NCBI GenBank assembly: GCA_942492055.1
Contig: CALODP010000025.1
Location: 62,001-126,000, forward strand
DNA length: 64,000 nucleotides
DNA from: CALODP01 sp942492055
Lineage (GTDB): Bacteria > Bacteroidota > Ignavibacteria > Ignavibacteriales > Melioribacteraceae
Reading direction: 5' to 3'
In this document: piece by piece, positions 49,612 through 59,884 of the stretch
Layout: each line of letters begins with the position of its first letter
Numbering within the stretch: position 1 is the first letter of the stretch
Program-made: the position numbers and the translations under genes
The notes under the pieces: generated by a model
The model's database searches: none
The model's input: only the letters and a program-made list of their open reading frames with translations
What the model was told of the DNA's origin: nothing

Positions 49612-52428
49612 ATGAAGTCATTTTTTCGTTCAATGATTATGCTCTTATTTATTATGGGCACTTTCATTTCGATAACTTACGCAGATGTTGGAACGACAGG
49701 AAAGATATCCGGTAGAATAACCGACGCTACAACTGGCGATCCTTTACCTTTCGTAAACGTCATCATTATTGGAACCAACCTGGGAGCCGCAAGTGATATT
49801 GACGGTTATTATTCAATTCTAAATATCTCCCCAGGAACTTATAAAGTCAAAGCTTCTGCAATAGGCTACAATCCAACCACAATTACAAATGTTCGAGTAT
49901 CAATAGATCTAACCACAAATGTAGATTTTCAATTATCGGAAACTTCTCTGGAATTAGGACAAGATGTTGTTGTAGTTGCGGAAAAGCCATTGGTACAGAA
50001 AGATCTTACTGCCTCGACTGCAATCGTGGGTGACGAACTAATTGGAGAGTTACCTGTTTCGGAAATTAGTGATGTGCTCGAACTACAAGCCGGTATTGTT
50101 GTTTCCGCCGGAGGTGGAATTCACGTGCGTGGCGGTAGAAGTGGGCAGGTTTCTTACCAAATTGATGGTGTTCCGGTTACAGACTCCTACGATGGAACCG
50201 TTGTTGTTGATGTCAATTCCAGCTCGGTTCAGGAGTTACAAGTTGTATCTGGTGCTTTTAATGCTGAATATGGCCAAGCTCTTTCCGGTGTGATCAATCT
50301 TGTTACAAAAGATGGTAATAATGAATTCAAAGGGCAGATCCAAACATATATCGGTGATTACGCATCGGATAGAAAAGATATATTTTGGAATATCGACGAT
50401 ATCAATCCGATTGCCATTAGAAATATAGAGGGTAGCCTTAGTGGTCCGATTATAAAAGAAAAACTCTTCTTCTTTACTAATCTCAGATATTATAAGAACG
50501 ATGGGTATATGTATGGCAGAAGGGATTTCTTAATCTCCGACAGAGCTCACGAAGTTGAAGGCTCCGGAGGATCGAGATATACATTAGATCAAAACGGGGA
50601 CGGGGAATACGTTTCATTAAATCCGTTGGAAAAAGTATTCGGACAGGCAAAATTAACTTATAATTTTATCCCCGGAATGAAGTTGAGTTACAACTTCTTA
50701 CTCGAAGATCAGAATATGAAGTTTTATGATGGAGGAGCAAGACTTACTCCGGATAATAATCTTCGACGATTCGAGAAATCTTATTCCAACATTTTTAGCA
50801 TCAACCACGCCATTTCAAATAACAGTTTCTATACACTCAACTTAAGTTACTATTTCAAAGACTACAGACATTACTTGTTCGAAGATCTGTATACCGGAGA
50901 TCCTAGTAAACCAACTCTTTACGAGGATAATACAATTCATCCGACTCCTCCGTATAGTTTTTCTGTAGGTGGAACAAATAATAATCGTTTTACTAGAAAT
51001 TCCGGTACGATTGTAGCGAAGTTAGATTGGGCAACTCAAGCGACCAAAGAAATTAATATTCAGTTCGGTGGCGAATTTAGAAAACATAGATTTTTCTACA
51101 AAAATGTTAATGTAGTTCCTCAGTTTGATGAGAATGGTCAGAAAGTAACACCATACAACGTAGCTATTCCATCGACTTCAACTACTAGCCATGATGTTTA
51201 TCTTCATGAACCAGTTGAAGGATCAGGATATGTCCAAGCGAAATTCGAGGCTTTTAATATGATATTCAACGCCGGTGTTCGTTTTGATGTATTTGAGCCT
51301 GATGGGGTTATCTTAAATGACCCTGAAGATCCGAATTACAGAAATCCATTAAAGCCATCGAACCAATTTAATGATCTTAATGGAAACGGAAAACAAGACC
51401 CGGGCGAGACAGCAAAGACTAATTCGGATAGATTAAAATATTGGTTTAAGGACGCAAAATCGAAAACTCAAATAAGTCCAAGATTAGGAATTGCTTTCCC
51501 GATTACTGACAGAGGAGTTATTCACTTTTCTTACGGACACTTTTTCCAATTACCAAGATATGAACTTTTATATGCTAATCCTGACTTTGAGCTTGGAGTC
51601 GGTTCCGGTAATCAAGGATTATTTGGAAATGCTGACTTGAAGCCGCAAAAAACCGTTAAAGGAGAAATCGGGTTACAGCAGCAGATTGGTGATAATATTG
51701 CCATTGATGTTACAATGTTCTTCGAAGATTTCAGAAATCTTACGGGAACACAAACCGATGAGATTTTAGTTTTCGGTAGAGCTCAAAGTTACAGTAAGTA
51801 TAGCAATTCCGATTTTGGTTTTTCAAAAGGTATTATCGTAAAATTCGCCCAGCGATTTGCTGACGGATTAGCTACGAACATAGATTACACATACTCAATT
51901 ACCAAAGGAAACGCTTCCAATCCTGCCGATGCAAGAAACGCCTTGGTAGGGGGAGCATTGCCTGAAACATTTATCGCTCCGTTGAATTGGGATCAGACTC
52001 ATACTCTTAATGTATCAGTCGCTTATTCCAAACCGGGAGATTACGGTTTTTCAATTATCGGTAATCTTTTCTCGGGACAGCCTTATACGCCTTCAGTAAA
52101 TAAGAATACAAGGGTAACTCAAAATGCTTTCCCAAGAAATAGTGATAGAAAACCTACTATTTTCAATATAGATTTAAGAGCCTATAAAGATTTCACTATT
52201 GGCAACTCAGTACTTACATTTTTTATGAAAGTATATAATTTACTTGATTCGGATAACGCTACCGGTGTTTACGGTGATTCGGGAGATCCTTATTTCTCAT
52301 TTTCAAAATATGAAGCTGAGAGAATCAAGCCAACATTGTATAACAATAGTTTAGATGACCTTTATAACAATCCGACATTCTTCTCTGATCCAAGAAGAGT
52401 TGAACTGGGTGTCTCTTATAATTTCTAA
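49612..52428 (+). CDS. TonB-dependent outer-membrane receptor with N-terminal CarboxypepD_reg-like domain
   Basis: A 938-residue outer-membrane barrel. The signal peptide (about 1-26) is followed by a carboxypeptidase-regulatory-like domain (GKISGRITDATTGDPLPFVNVII, to about residue 115), a plug domain (VGDELIGELPVSEISDVLEL ... YGQALSGVINLVTKDG), and a long barrel ending in VELGVSYNF with the aromatic C-terminal residue. This architecture is that of SusC/RagA-like transporters. The ligand cannot be told. First gene of a three-gene cassette with the next two genes, at 18- and 12-base gaps. Confidence 0.92.
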   Translation: MKSFFRSMIMLLFIMGTFISITYADVGTTGKISGRITDATTGDPLPFVNVIIIGTNLGAASDIDGYYSILNISPGTYKVKASAIGYNPTTITNVRVSIDLTTNVDFQLSETSLELGQDVVVVAEKPLVQKDLTASTAIVGDELIGELPVSEISDVLELQAGIVVSAGGGIHVRGGRSGQVSYQIDGVPVTDSYDGTVVVDVNSSSVQELQVVSGAFNAEYGQALSGVINLVTKDGNNEFKGQIQTYIGDYASDRKDIFWNIDDINPIAIRNIEGSLSGPIIKEKLFFFTNLRYYKNDGYMYGRRDFLISDRAHEVEGSGGSRYTLDQNGDGEYVSLNPLEKVFGQAKLTYNFIPGMKLSYNFLLEDQNMKFYDGGARLTPDNNLRRFEKSYSNIFSINHAISNNSFYTLNLSYYFKDYRHYLFEDLYTGDPSKPTLYEDNTIHPTPPYSFSVGGTNNNRFTRNSGTIVAKLDWATQATKEINIQFGGEFRKHRFFYKNVNVVPQFDENGQKVTPYNVAIPSTSTTSHDVYLHEPVEGSGYVQAKFEAFNMIFNAGVRFDVFEPDGVILNDPEDPNYRNPLKPSNQFNDLNGNGKQDPGETAKTNSDRLKYWFKDAKSKTQISPRLGIAFPITDRGVIHFSYGHFFQLPRYELLYANPDFELGVGSGNQGLFGNADLKPQKTVKGEIGLQQQIGDNIAIDVTMFFEDFRNLTGTQTDEILVFGRAQSYSKYSNSDFGFSKGIIVKFAQRFADGLATNIDYTYSITKGNASNPADARNALVGGALPETFIAPLNWDQTHTLNVSVAYSKPGDYGFSIIGNLFSGQPYTPSVNKNTRVTQNAFPRNSDRKPTIFNIDLRAYKDFTIGNSVLTFFMKVYNLLDSDNATGVYGDSGDPYFSFSKYEAERIKPTLYNNSLDDLYNNPTFFSDPRRVELGVSYNF

Positions 52429-52446
52429 AAACTTGGGATATTAAAT

Positions 52447-55400
52447 ATGAACAAGCGATTAATAGGTTTAATAAGTTTAATAATAATCTTTAGTGCAGCA
52501 GCAATATTTGCTCAGCACGGAGATCCGACGTTGCTTAAAAATGGTAAGCACAACGGAAACAGAGCCGGTATTACATTTAAGAATGACGGCTCAATTGCCG
52601 GATTTCAGATTGGTACTGATATTCGAGGTGAGTGGCCATTAGGCTCCGGATATAATTATATCGGAGATCTTACCCCATTAGTAGGTGTTGAATTCGTAAC
52701 TACAAAAGGGGTTACACTCCAATCCGTAACAATTTCTCGTGGTCCGAGAACCGGACAGAGTGATGAGAAAAACAATCGTGCTGGGGAACCGGAGTATTTC
52801 TGGGGCTGGAATCCGATACCGGGTTTTGTTAATCCCGAAGGAGATTCTCCGGCAATGAGTCATCTACCGGAAACTTGGCCGATTGGCGGATGGACAAATC
52901 CGGGCGAATTTCCTGAAGTAACAAATTATGTTGACGAAGAGGGAAAAACAGAATGGTGGGGCTATTTCGGACGAGGAATAACTCAAGCAGATCAGGAAAG
53001 CTATTTTGTAGCTGATGATCAGAGTGATGATGAATTCAACGCTTTCTTTGCGCCTGACGCTAACGATCCTTCGAGAAAAGGTATGGCTTTACAGTTAAGA
53101 CAGCGCGGATTTCAATGGTCGAGTTTTCTAGCTGAAGATGCGATTTTCTGGCTGTATGATATTAAAAACGAAGGAACAACAACTTATAAAAGAGCCAATT
53201 TCGGAACGGTTGTAGGAACCTTAGCTGGTGGGGACGGAGATAGCGGAGATGATTTAGGATTCTTCGATGCCCAGAAGTCCATCACATATTCATGGGATAG
53301 CGATGGTATCGGAAACAAGGGACAGAGAGTAGGATATGTAGGATATGCGTTTCTTGAGTCTCCTGGTAATCCGTTTGACGGGATTGATAATGACGGCGAT
53401 TCTAAAGATAACTCAACTCCACGTTTCGAAAGCTCTAGCTTTGATGCTGTTACATACAATACCGGAGATAAAATAGTAGTAATAGATGAAGAAACGTATG
53501 AGAGAACTGTTGTCACAGTCGGAGTTTTACCTGATACGGTGTATTCATTAGGTAAAATGTTTGTGATTGATGGAACTACAAGTTTTCGTGAAGGGCACAT
53601 AGATAAAATAGTTGATGGCGTTGCAGTTCCACACATATCTGCAGTTGACGGATATGACAATGATTTGGATGGACTAATTGATGAAAATGAATCAATTCAT
53701 TTGAATGCAAGAATTGTTAATTCCCAGGAGCCATTAAAGTATGCAAATTACATTACCGGAGCCGGAACTAACGATCCGTTGATTGATGAGCAAAGGGATA
53801 ATGATATTGATGAGGATGGCGATTGGGATACTCTAGTGGATGATCTTGGTGTTGATGGGCTTGGACCTGATGATGCTAACTATCCGGGACCAGATTTTGG
53901 AGAAGGGGACGGAATGCCTACCCAAGGTGAACCAAACTTCGGAAGAACAGATCCTGATGAATCCGATCAGATTGGTTTGACTGCTTTTAACTTCTTTGAA
54001 GTAAACAATAGTCCATCAATGGATAGTGATTCGACTTTGTGGGCAAGGATGACCCCAGGAAGGTTTGATGAAGTTCCTGGTAAACCACAGGATGGTGATT
54101 TTCTCTATGCATCTGGGTTCTTCCCTTTAGCTGCCGGAAAGATAGAACGATTTTCTGTTTCCCTGTTATTCGGGGAAGATCTTAAAGATATTCAGGGAAA
54201 TCAATCGATTGTTCAACAGATTTATAATTCCGGATACAAGTTTCCACAACCGCCTAAAAAGCCTAAGCTAACTATAGCTCAGGAGGACGGGAATGTTGCA
54301 TTGTATTGGGATGGAAATGTCTCTGAGAATACAAAGGACTTCATTACAAAGAAAAAGGATTTTCAAGGATATAAGATATATAGATCAACTGACGCCGGAT
54401 TTCAAGACGCCAGAAAAATAACAAATGCTCGCGGTGTTTTGACTTTTGATAAACCGATTGCGCAGTTTGACAAGAAAGATGGAATTAAAGGGTATTTTAC
54501 TCCTTCTGCTTCGTTATTCCAGACAGTTGGGGGAACATCATACTATTTAGGAGAAGATAACGGAATCGTAAATAAGTTTGTTGATTCAACTGTTACTCCT
54601 GGTCAGACATATTATTACGCTGTTGTCGCTTATGACGCCGGTGATGATACTCTTGATATATTCCCTTCCGAAAATTCCAAGTTTATTTTCCGTGAATCTA
54701 GCGGAAAGGTAACCGTAGATGTCAATACGGGATACATAACACCTAGTTATCGTCCTGTAGGATACAAACAAGCCAAAGTAGCTGAAATTACTAAGTCTGA
54801 TTCTTACACAGCTACCGGAAAAATTGAGTTCGAGCTTATTGACGATAGTCAGATTGTCTCTGGAAAACGTTATCAGTTAGTATTCTCTGATACTTCTAAT
54901 GCGCAGATTACAAGAGACTATTCTATTCTTGACATGGAAACTCCGGATACGGTATATGTACCCGAAATCAATGAGACCTATTTTGTTTCTCCTCTTGATT
55001 CGGCGAAAATTCCATCCGGTGTTGATTCTATTGTTGTAAACGGTATTAAGGTTAAGAGTCCGGGAACTGCATACATTGCAGGGTACGATACATTGATTAA
55101 TAAAGCTACAAGATTTCTCGGTGCAACTGATATTGTCGAGGGCTTCAGATTACAAATCTATAACGATTGGAAAATCAAGGTTGATACAAATATAACCGGC
55201 TTTGAAGGAATATCTTCTGCAATAGAACCGTCATATGCGATATCAACAATGCCAGCTTCTGTAAACGGAGCTACAATTGCTAATGATTATGTTCTCGAAT
55301 TTTCTAATCAAGTGGTAACACAATCTGTTCCTGACACATTGGGATTTGATATTATTCCTGCTAGAGACGCTAACTTCAAAGTTAAGAATCTATCAACGGG

Positions 55401-55968
55401 AAAATATATTGATTTCGTTTACTTTGTAATTAGTAGCGTTGCTACAACACACAATATCTATTTCAAGGAAAGAATTGATGGTGAATACGTAAGATCCTGG
55501 AGAATTGACATCCGCTACAGAAATGTTGATGCCCCATTGGAGACTTCCGGAACATTAACACTCGGAACGACAAAGCCATTCAATAGAAGGGATATTGTTC
55601 AATTTGTTATGCAGGGAGCTGAGATAGATAAAAATCTTGCGAAGGCAGACTTAAGTAAAATAAAAGTTGTTCCGAATCCATATATCGTAACTCACAAAGC
55701 AGAAGCGAGGTTATTGAGCTCTCAGACAAGTGGACGTGGTGAAAGAGAAATAAGATTTACCAGAGTTCCCCCCGGAGCAAAGATATCTATTTTTACCGTG
55801 CGCGGTGAAAAAATAAGAGAGCTTTATCAAGATGAGATATATGTTGGAGATGTATTCTGGAATTTAAGAACCTCCGAAAACCTAGATGTTGCATATGGGG
55901 TATATGTATTTGTTGTTGAAGCACCTGGAATTGGTAAAAAAATTGGCAAATTTGCCCTAATTAAATAA
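52447..55968 (+). CDS. Large exported beta-rich protein with sorting-like tail
   Basis: An 1173-residue protein with a signal peptide (about 1-22). The N-terminal half is Asp- and Gly-rich with repeated DGIDNDGDS, DGYDNDLDG and DIDEDGDWD stretches that look like calcium-binding loops. A fibronectin-like part follows around residues 610-770 (PKKPKLTIAQEDGNVALYWD). The end (KVVPNPYIVTHK ... GKKIGKFALIK) resembles a type IX sorting tail. Probably surface-located and partner of the TonB receptor upstream. No catalytic motif seen. Confidence 0.8.
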   Translation: MNKRLIGLISLIIIFSAAAIFAQHGDPTLLKNGKHNGNRAGITFKNDGSIAGFQIGTDIRGEWPLGSGYNYIGDLTPLVGVEFVTTKGVTLQSVTISRGPRTGQSDEKNNRAGEPEYFWGWNPIPGFVNPEGDSPAMSHLPETWPIGGWTNPGEFPEVTNYVDEEGKTEWWGYFGRGITQADQESYFVADDQSDDEFNAFFAPDANDPSRKGMALQLRQRGFQWSSFLAEDAIFWLYDIKNEGTTTYKRANFGTVVGTLAGGDGDSGDDLGFFDAQKSITYSWDSDGIGNKGQRVGYVGYAFLESPGNPFDGIDNDGDSKDNSTPRFESSSFDAVTYNTGDKIVVIDEETYERTVVTVGVLPDTVYSLGKMFVIDGTTSFREGHIDKIVDGVAVPHISAVDGYDNDLDGLIDENESIHLNARIVNSQEPLKYANYITGAGTNDPLIDEQRDNDIDEDGDWDTLVDDLGVDGLGPDDANYPGPDFGEGDGMPTQGEPNFGRTDPDESDQIGLTAFNFFEVNNSPSMDSDSTLWARMTPGRFDEVPGKPQDGDFLYASGFFPLAAGKIERFSVSLLFGEDLKDIQGNQSIVQQIYNSGYKFPQPPKKPKLTIAQEDGNVALYWDGNVSENTKDFITKKKDFQGYKIYRSTDAGFQDARKITNARGVLTFDKPIAQFDKKDGIKGYFTPSASLFQTVGGTSYYLGEDNGIVNKFVDSTVTPGQTYYYAVVAYDAGDDTLDIFPSENSKFIFRESSGKVTVDVNTGYITPSYRPVGYKQAKVAEITKSDSYTATGKIEFELIDDSQIVSGKRYQLVFSDTSNAQITRDYSILDMETPDTVYVPEINETYFVSPLDSAKIPSGVDSIVVNGIKVKSPGTAYIAGYDTLINKATRFLGATDIVEGFRLQIYNDWKIKVDTNITGFEGISSAIEPSYAISTMPASVNGATIANDYVLEFSNQVVTQSVPDTLGFDIIPARDANFKVKNLSTGKYIDFVYFVISSVATTHNIYFKERIDGEYVRSWRIDIRYRNVDAPLETSGTLTLGTTKPFNRRDIVQFVMQGAEIDKNLAKADLSKIKVVPNPYIVTHKAEARLLSSQTSGRGEREIRFTRVPPGAKISIFTVRGEKIRELYQDEIYVGDVFWNLRTSENLDVAYGVYVFVVEAPGIGKKIGKFALIK

Positions 55969-55980
55969 CGGAGTGATAAC

Positions 55981-56982
55981 ATGAGAAAAGTATTAGTATT
56001 TCTTTTAATAAGTGTAGCTACTCTGCTGGGGCAGTCAAAAGTCGGATCAACAGCTGCACAATTCTTGAGTGTGGGAATTGGTCCGAGAGCCATTGCAATG
56101 GGCGGTGCCTTTGTGGCAACAGCCAATGATGTTACCGCCTTGTATTGGAACCCTGCAGGTGTTTCTAGAATAAATAGTAATAGCGCAGTTTTTTCCCATA
56201 CTAAATGGTTTGCAGATATAAATTATAATTGGGCAGGAGCTGTTGCTAATCTTGGTGATATGGGAACCTTCGGTGTGAGTATTATAAATTTGGATTATGG
56301 TGATATGGAGGTGACAACTCTGGCAGAGCAAGATGGAACCGGAGAGTTCTTCGGAGCAAGTGATATGTCTATTGCCTTAACTTACGCAAATAATCTCACT
56401 GATCGTTTTTCCATTGGTGGTAGTGTAAAGTATGTGGATCAAAGAATTTATAATTCTTCTGCATCTACGGTAGCTTTTGATCTTGGTGTGTTGTTTCTTT
56501 CTGAAATATACGGGCTAAGAATAGGCGCGTCGATCACCAACTTCGGTACGGATATGCAAATGGATGGAAAAGATTTGTTAGTCCAATATGATATTGATCC
56601 GAACATTGAAGGAAATAACGATCAGATAATGGCGAAATTGCGTACAGATGAATATCCCTTACCCCTGACTTTCAGAGTCGGACTAGCTATGGATGTTTTG
56701 GATCTCGTTGATCACAGAGTTACCTTGGCTATTGATGCTTTGCATCCTAGCGATAATGATGAGTCACTAAACGTTGGTATGGAATATTTATTTTTCAATA
56801 CAATAGCATTGAGAGCCGGTTACAAATCTCTCTTACTAGATAACATCGAAGAAGGGCCTACTGTCGGCTTTGGTGTGAAATATGATTTTACCCCTACAAT
56901 GGGAGTTTTTATAGATTATGCCTATCAAGACTTTGGCATACTCAAGAATACGCAGCATTTTTCAATAGGCGTGAATTTTTAA
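55981..56982 (+). CDS. PorV/PorQ-family outer-membrane protein
   Basis: A 333-residue beta-barrel. After a signal peptide (about 1-18) comes the family start VGSTAAQFLSVGIGPRAIAMGGAFVA and NDVTALYWNPAGVSRI, as in PorV and PorQ of the type IX secretion system. It ends with an aromatic residue (HFSIGVNF). PorV shuttles sorting-tailed cargo to the cell-surface attachment complex. It is 12 bases behind the large exported protein and closed by a terminator at 57012-57048. Confidence 0.88.
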   Translation: MRKVLVFLLISVATLLGQSKVGSTAAQFLSVGIGPRAIAMGGAFVATANDVTALYWNPAGVSRINSNSAVFSHTKWFADINYNWAGAVANLGDMGTFGVSIINLDYGDMEVTTLAEQDGTGEFFGASDMSIALTYANNLTDRFSIGGSVKYVDQRIYNSSASTVAFDLGVLFLSEIYGLRIGASITNFGTDMQMDGKDLLVQYDIDPNIEGNNDQIMAKLRTDEYPLPLTFRVGLAMDVLDLVDHRVTLAIDALHPSDNDESLNVGMEYLFFNTIALRAGYKSLLLDNIEEGPTVGFGVKYDFTPTMGVFIDYAYQDFGILKNTQHFSIGVNF

Positions 56983-57410
56983 GGCGTATTATTTAGTTAG
57001 GCATCTTTCCTAAGCCGGTATCTTGTAATAGGGTATCGGCTTTTTTTATGCTAAATATTTTTAGCGGAAATATAAAGAAGTATCTTACCTAAATTATCAA
57101 ATTCAAGATGCGGTTTTATATTAGATAGTATTGCAAATATGTATAAATAGGTAAGTAATTTCGAGTATTATTTAATACTGGGGAGTTTGTGCTTGGAAAA
57201 TGTTGCTATTATAAAGAAATATTGTTTTATTGGCATTTAATGTAACCGGAAGCAAAATAAGTCAAATTTTATTTATCACAATCTGTAAAAATGGGGCTTG
57301 TCCTTTACGTTTGATAAATATTATTAGGATGGACGCTTGGAGAATTTGAAAAGAATTACGATATTTGTGCGGTTCCATTATAGGCAAAATAATATTCTAA
57401 GGATTTCAAG
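56983..57410. other. 428-base gap between cassettes
   Basis: Besides the terminator at 57012-57048, no gene was found in this AT-rich stretch. It must hold the promoter of the glycoside-hydrolase-like gene; no sigma-54 or clear TAnnTTTG element stands out. A TTGG followed by TTGCT near 57195-57208 has the wrong spacing for sigma-54. Confidence 0.55.
57012..57048 (+). terminator. Intrinsic terminator after the PorV-like gene
   Basis: AAGCCGGTATC (from 57012) pairs with GGTATCGGCTT, allowing wobble pairs, and is followed by seven Ts. Confidence 0.85.
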
Positions 57411-59768
57411 ATGAAAAAGTACTTTTTCGTATGGCTGTGTACGTTCATTTTGACAGTAAATTCCTTTGCACAATCTGATTCTCCTAAAAGGGAATTTAGA
57501 GCCGCATGGATTGCAACTGTCGCAAACATTGATTGGCCTCGCTCAACTGATGCAGAAAAACAAAAGAAAGAATTAATTTCTTTGTTAGATAATTTAAAAG
57601 AAGCCAATATTAATGCTGTTTTGTTGCAAGTTAGACCTGAATGTGACGCATTATATGATTCACCATACGAACCCTGGTCCAAATGGTTGACCGGAACACA
57701 AGGGAAAGCACCTTCGCCATATTATGATCCTTTAAAATTTGCTTGTGAAGAAGCACATAAACGTGGTATGGAATTGCACGCATGGTTTAATCCTTATAGA
57801 GCCGAAACAAGTATTGGTAGTTATAACACTGCTTCATCTCATGTTACCAAAGCCCATCCGGAATGGATATTCGAACGAAGAAATAAAAAAATATTAGATC
57901 CAGGTTTGCCCAAAGTCAGAGAATTTGTTACCAATGTAGTTTTGGATGTTGTAAACCGCTATGATATCGATGGTGTGCATTTTGATGATTATTTCTATCC
58001 CTACGGAGGAATGGGGAATGAAGATGCCGAGACTTTTAAGAATTATAATAGAGGCATAACGAACTTAGCTAACTGGAGAAGAGATAATGTAAATCTGTTA
58101 GTAAAAATGGTTTACGATTCGATTCAAGTGGCCAAACCTCATGTAAAGTTTGGAATAAGTCCATTTGGAATCTGGCAAAGCGGTTATCCTTCTGGTATAA
58201 TAGGAATGAATGCTTATAGTGAGATCTATTGTGATGCATTAGCATGGTTAAGCGCTAAAACAGTCGATTATCTTACACCTCAAACTTATTGGAGAATAGG
58301 TGGATCACAAGACTTTATTAAGTTAACAAATTGGTGGGCTGGTAAAGTGAAAGCTGCCGGTTTGCATCTGTATCCGGGCCAAGCCGCTTATCGAATGTAT
58401 GATAGTAATGGTTGGGCAGTTTCGGAAATTACAAATCAAATTGAACATGTAAGATCAAATCCTGATATTTTGGGGAGTGTATTTTTTAGTGCTAAGAGCA
58501 TTCCGGATAATAGCAAAGATTTGAAGGGCGTTTTAGCCAATGGTCAATATAAATATAAAGCCCTACCTCCGTCAATGAATTGGAAAGACCAAGTTAACCC
58601 AAATCAACCACAGAATGTAAAGTTCGGGGCGATTCCATCATTATCTCAAGCCGGATTATATTGGGATTCTCCTGTTGTTGCTTCTGATGGTGATAATGCA
58701 TTTATGTATGTAATTTATAAATTTGACAAAGCAAACATTTCATCAGAAGATTTGGCAGATAGCAGAAATATTGTAGAAGTGACTAGTAATAAATACTTTG
58801 TTGAGAAAACTTCAGGGGATATAGCTATTCCAACTTATGTTGTAACTGCATTAGATCGAAACTTCAATGAGAGTATAATGAGTAATACTGTTTCAGTCAA
58901 TGCTCCTGTCATTCCGACATTACTTTTGCCAAAAAATAATGCTTCAAATCAGCCTGATACTGTTTGTTTAAGTTGGAACGCTATACCTAATGCAAGTTGC
59001 TATTCGGTGAAAGTTGCAAGTGATAATAGTTTTGAAAATATTGTATTCTCCAATGAAAATGTAATTGGAAATGAGTGTAGAGTTACAGGACTATTTGGGC
59101 AGAAGGATTATTATTGGAAAGTTGCAGCAAGTAATACAGCAGGAACATCTGAATTTTCACCAACTTGGAAGTATATTACTGGGTTTCCAGTAGCTCCACT
59201 AATGGTTTACCCTGAAGACCGCGATACTGCTTCTTTAGCTCCAACATTTGTGTGGAATAAAATGGAAAATGCAACTTGTTATAATCTTCAAGTTGCATAT
59301 GGAACTTCAATTTATAATGGTACAAAAGTTATTGATATTACTGATATTAAGGATACATGTTTTACAATTACATCAAAATTGCAAGATGGAAGAGTATATT
59401 CTTGGTGGGTTCTTTCGCAAAATAATTGTGGGACTAGTAAAGGAGTTAGCTTTAATAGATTATTGACTAGTTCAGCCGTTTCTGTCAGTGATGAGAGTAC
59501 TCCTTTAAATTATACACTTAGCCAAAACTATCCTAATCCCTTTAATCCAAGTACGACAATCTCGTATTCGTTACCTGAACGTGGCTTGGTAGCCTTAAAA
59601 ATTTATAATTTATTAGGTGAAGAAGTTAGGTCTATATTTAATCATGAAATTGAAGCAGGTAATTACACTTTTACTTTTGATGCTAGCAATTTGCCTTCAG
59701 GCATATACATATATCAATTAAGAACTAATTCTGGAATTATAAGCAAAAAAATGACATTGATTAAGTAA
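57411..59768 (+). CDS. Secreted glycoside-hydrolase-like (GHL10/DUF187) protein with type IX sorting tail
   Basis: A 785-residue exported protein. The signal peptide ends near residue 20. The GHL10 domain (about 27-390) opens with REFRAAWIATVANIDWP and has YDIDGVHFDDYFYP with the acidic cluster, then KFGISPFGIW and YLTPQTYWRIGG. GHL10 proteins are TIM-barrel relatives of family-13-like glycosidases, some acting on peptidoglycan-like glycans. Fibronectin-like domains follow (about 405-690), then the sorting tail (SQNYPNPFNPSTTISYSL ... SKKMTLIK). Single gene between the two receptor cassettes. Confidence 0.9.
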   Translation: MKKYFFVWLCTFILTVNSFAQSDSPKREFRAAWIATVANIDWPRSTDAEKQKKELISLLDNLKEANINAVLLQVRPECDALYDSPYEPWSKWLTGTQGKAPSPYYDPLKFACEEAHKRGMELHAWFNPYRAETSIGSYNTASSHVTKAHPEWIFERRNKKILDPGLPKVREFVTNVVLDVVNRYDIDGVHFDDYFYPYGGMGNEDAETFKNYNRGITNLANWRRDNVNLLVKMVYDSIQVAKPHVKFGISPFGIWQSGYPSGIIGMNAYSEIYCDALAWLSAKTVDYLTPQTYWRIGGSQDFIKLTNWWAGKVKAAGLHLYPGQAAYRMYDSNGWAVSEITNQIEHVRSNPDILGSVFFSAKSIPDNSKDLKGVLANGQYKYKALPPSMNWKDQVNPNQPQNVKFGAIPSLSQAGLYWDSPVVASDGDNAFMYVIYKFDKANISSEDLADSRNIVEVTSNKYFVEKTSGDIAIPTYVVTALDRNFNESIMSNTVSVNAPVIPTLLLPKNNASNQPDTVCLSWNAIPNASCYSVKVASDNSFENIVFSNENVIGNECRVTGLFGQKDYYWKVAASNTAGTSEFSPTWKYITGFPVAPLMVYPEDRDTASLAPTFVWNKMENATCYNLQVAYGTSIYNGTKVIDITDIKDTCFTITSKLQDGRVYSWWVLSQNNCGTSKGVSFNRLLTSSAVSVSDESTPLNYTLSQNYPNPFNPSTTISYSLPERGLVALKIYNLLGEEVRSIFNHEIEAGNYTFTFDASNLPSGIYIYQLRTNSGIISKKMTLIK

Positions 59769-59884
59769 TAGAGTATGTTCAAGATTGAATGTAGTAGAGA
59801 GTAATACTCTACTAAGTTTATACTATAAATAGTTCCCCTCCATTTAATTGGAGTGAATTAAATGATAACTAGGAGAAATTAGAC

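Noticed and set aside
57195..57208. Sigma-54-like TTGG...TTGCT before the GHL10 gene
   Set aside because: The GG and GC are eight bases apart, not ten, which sigma-54 does not tolerate.
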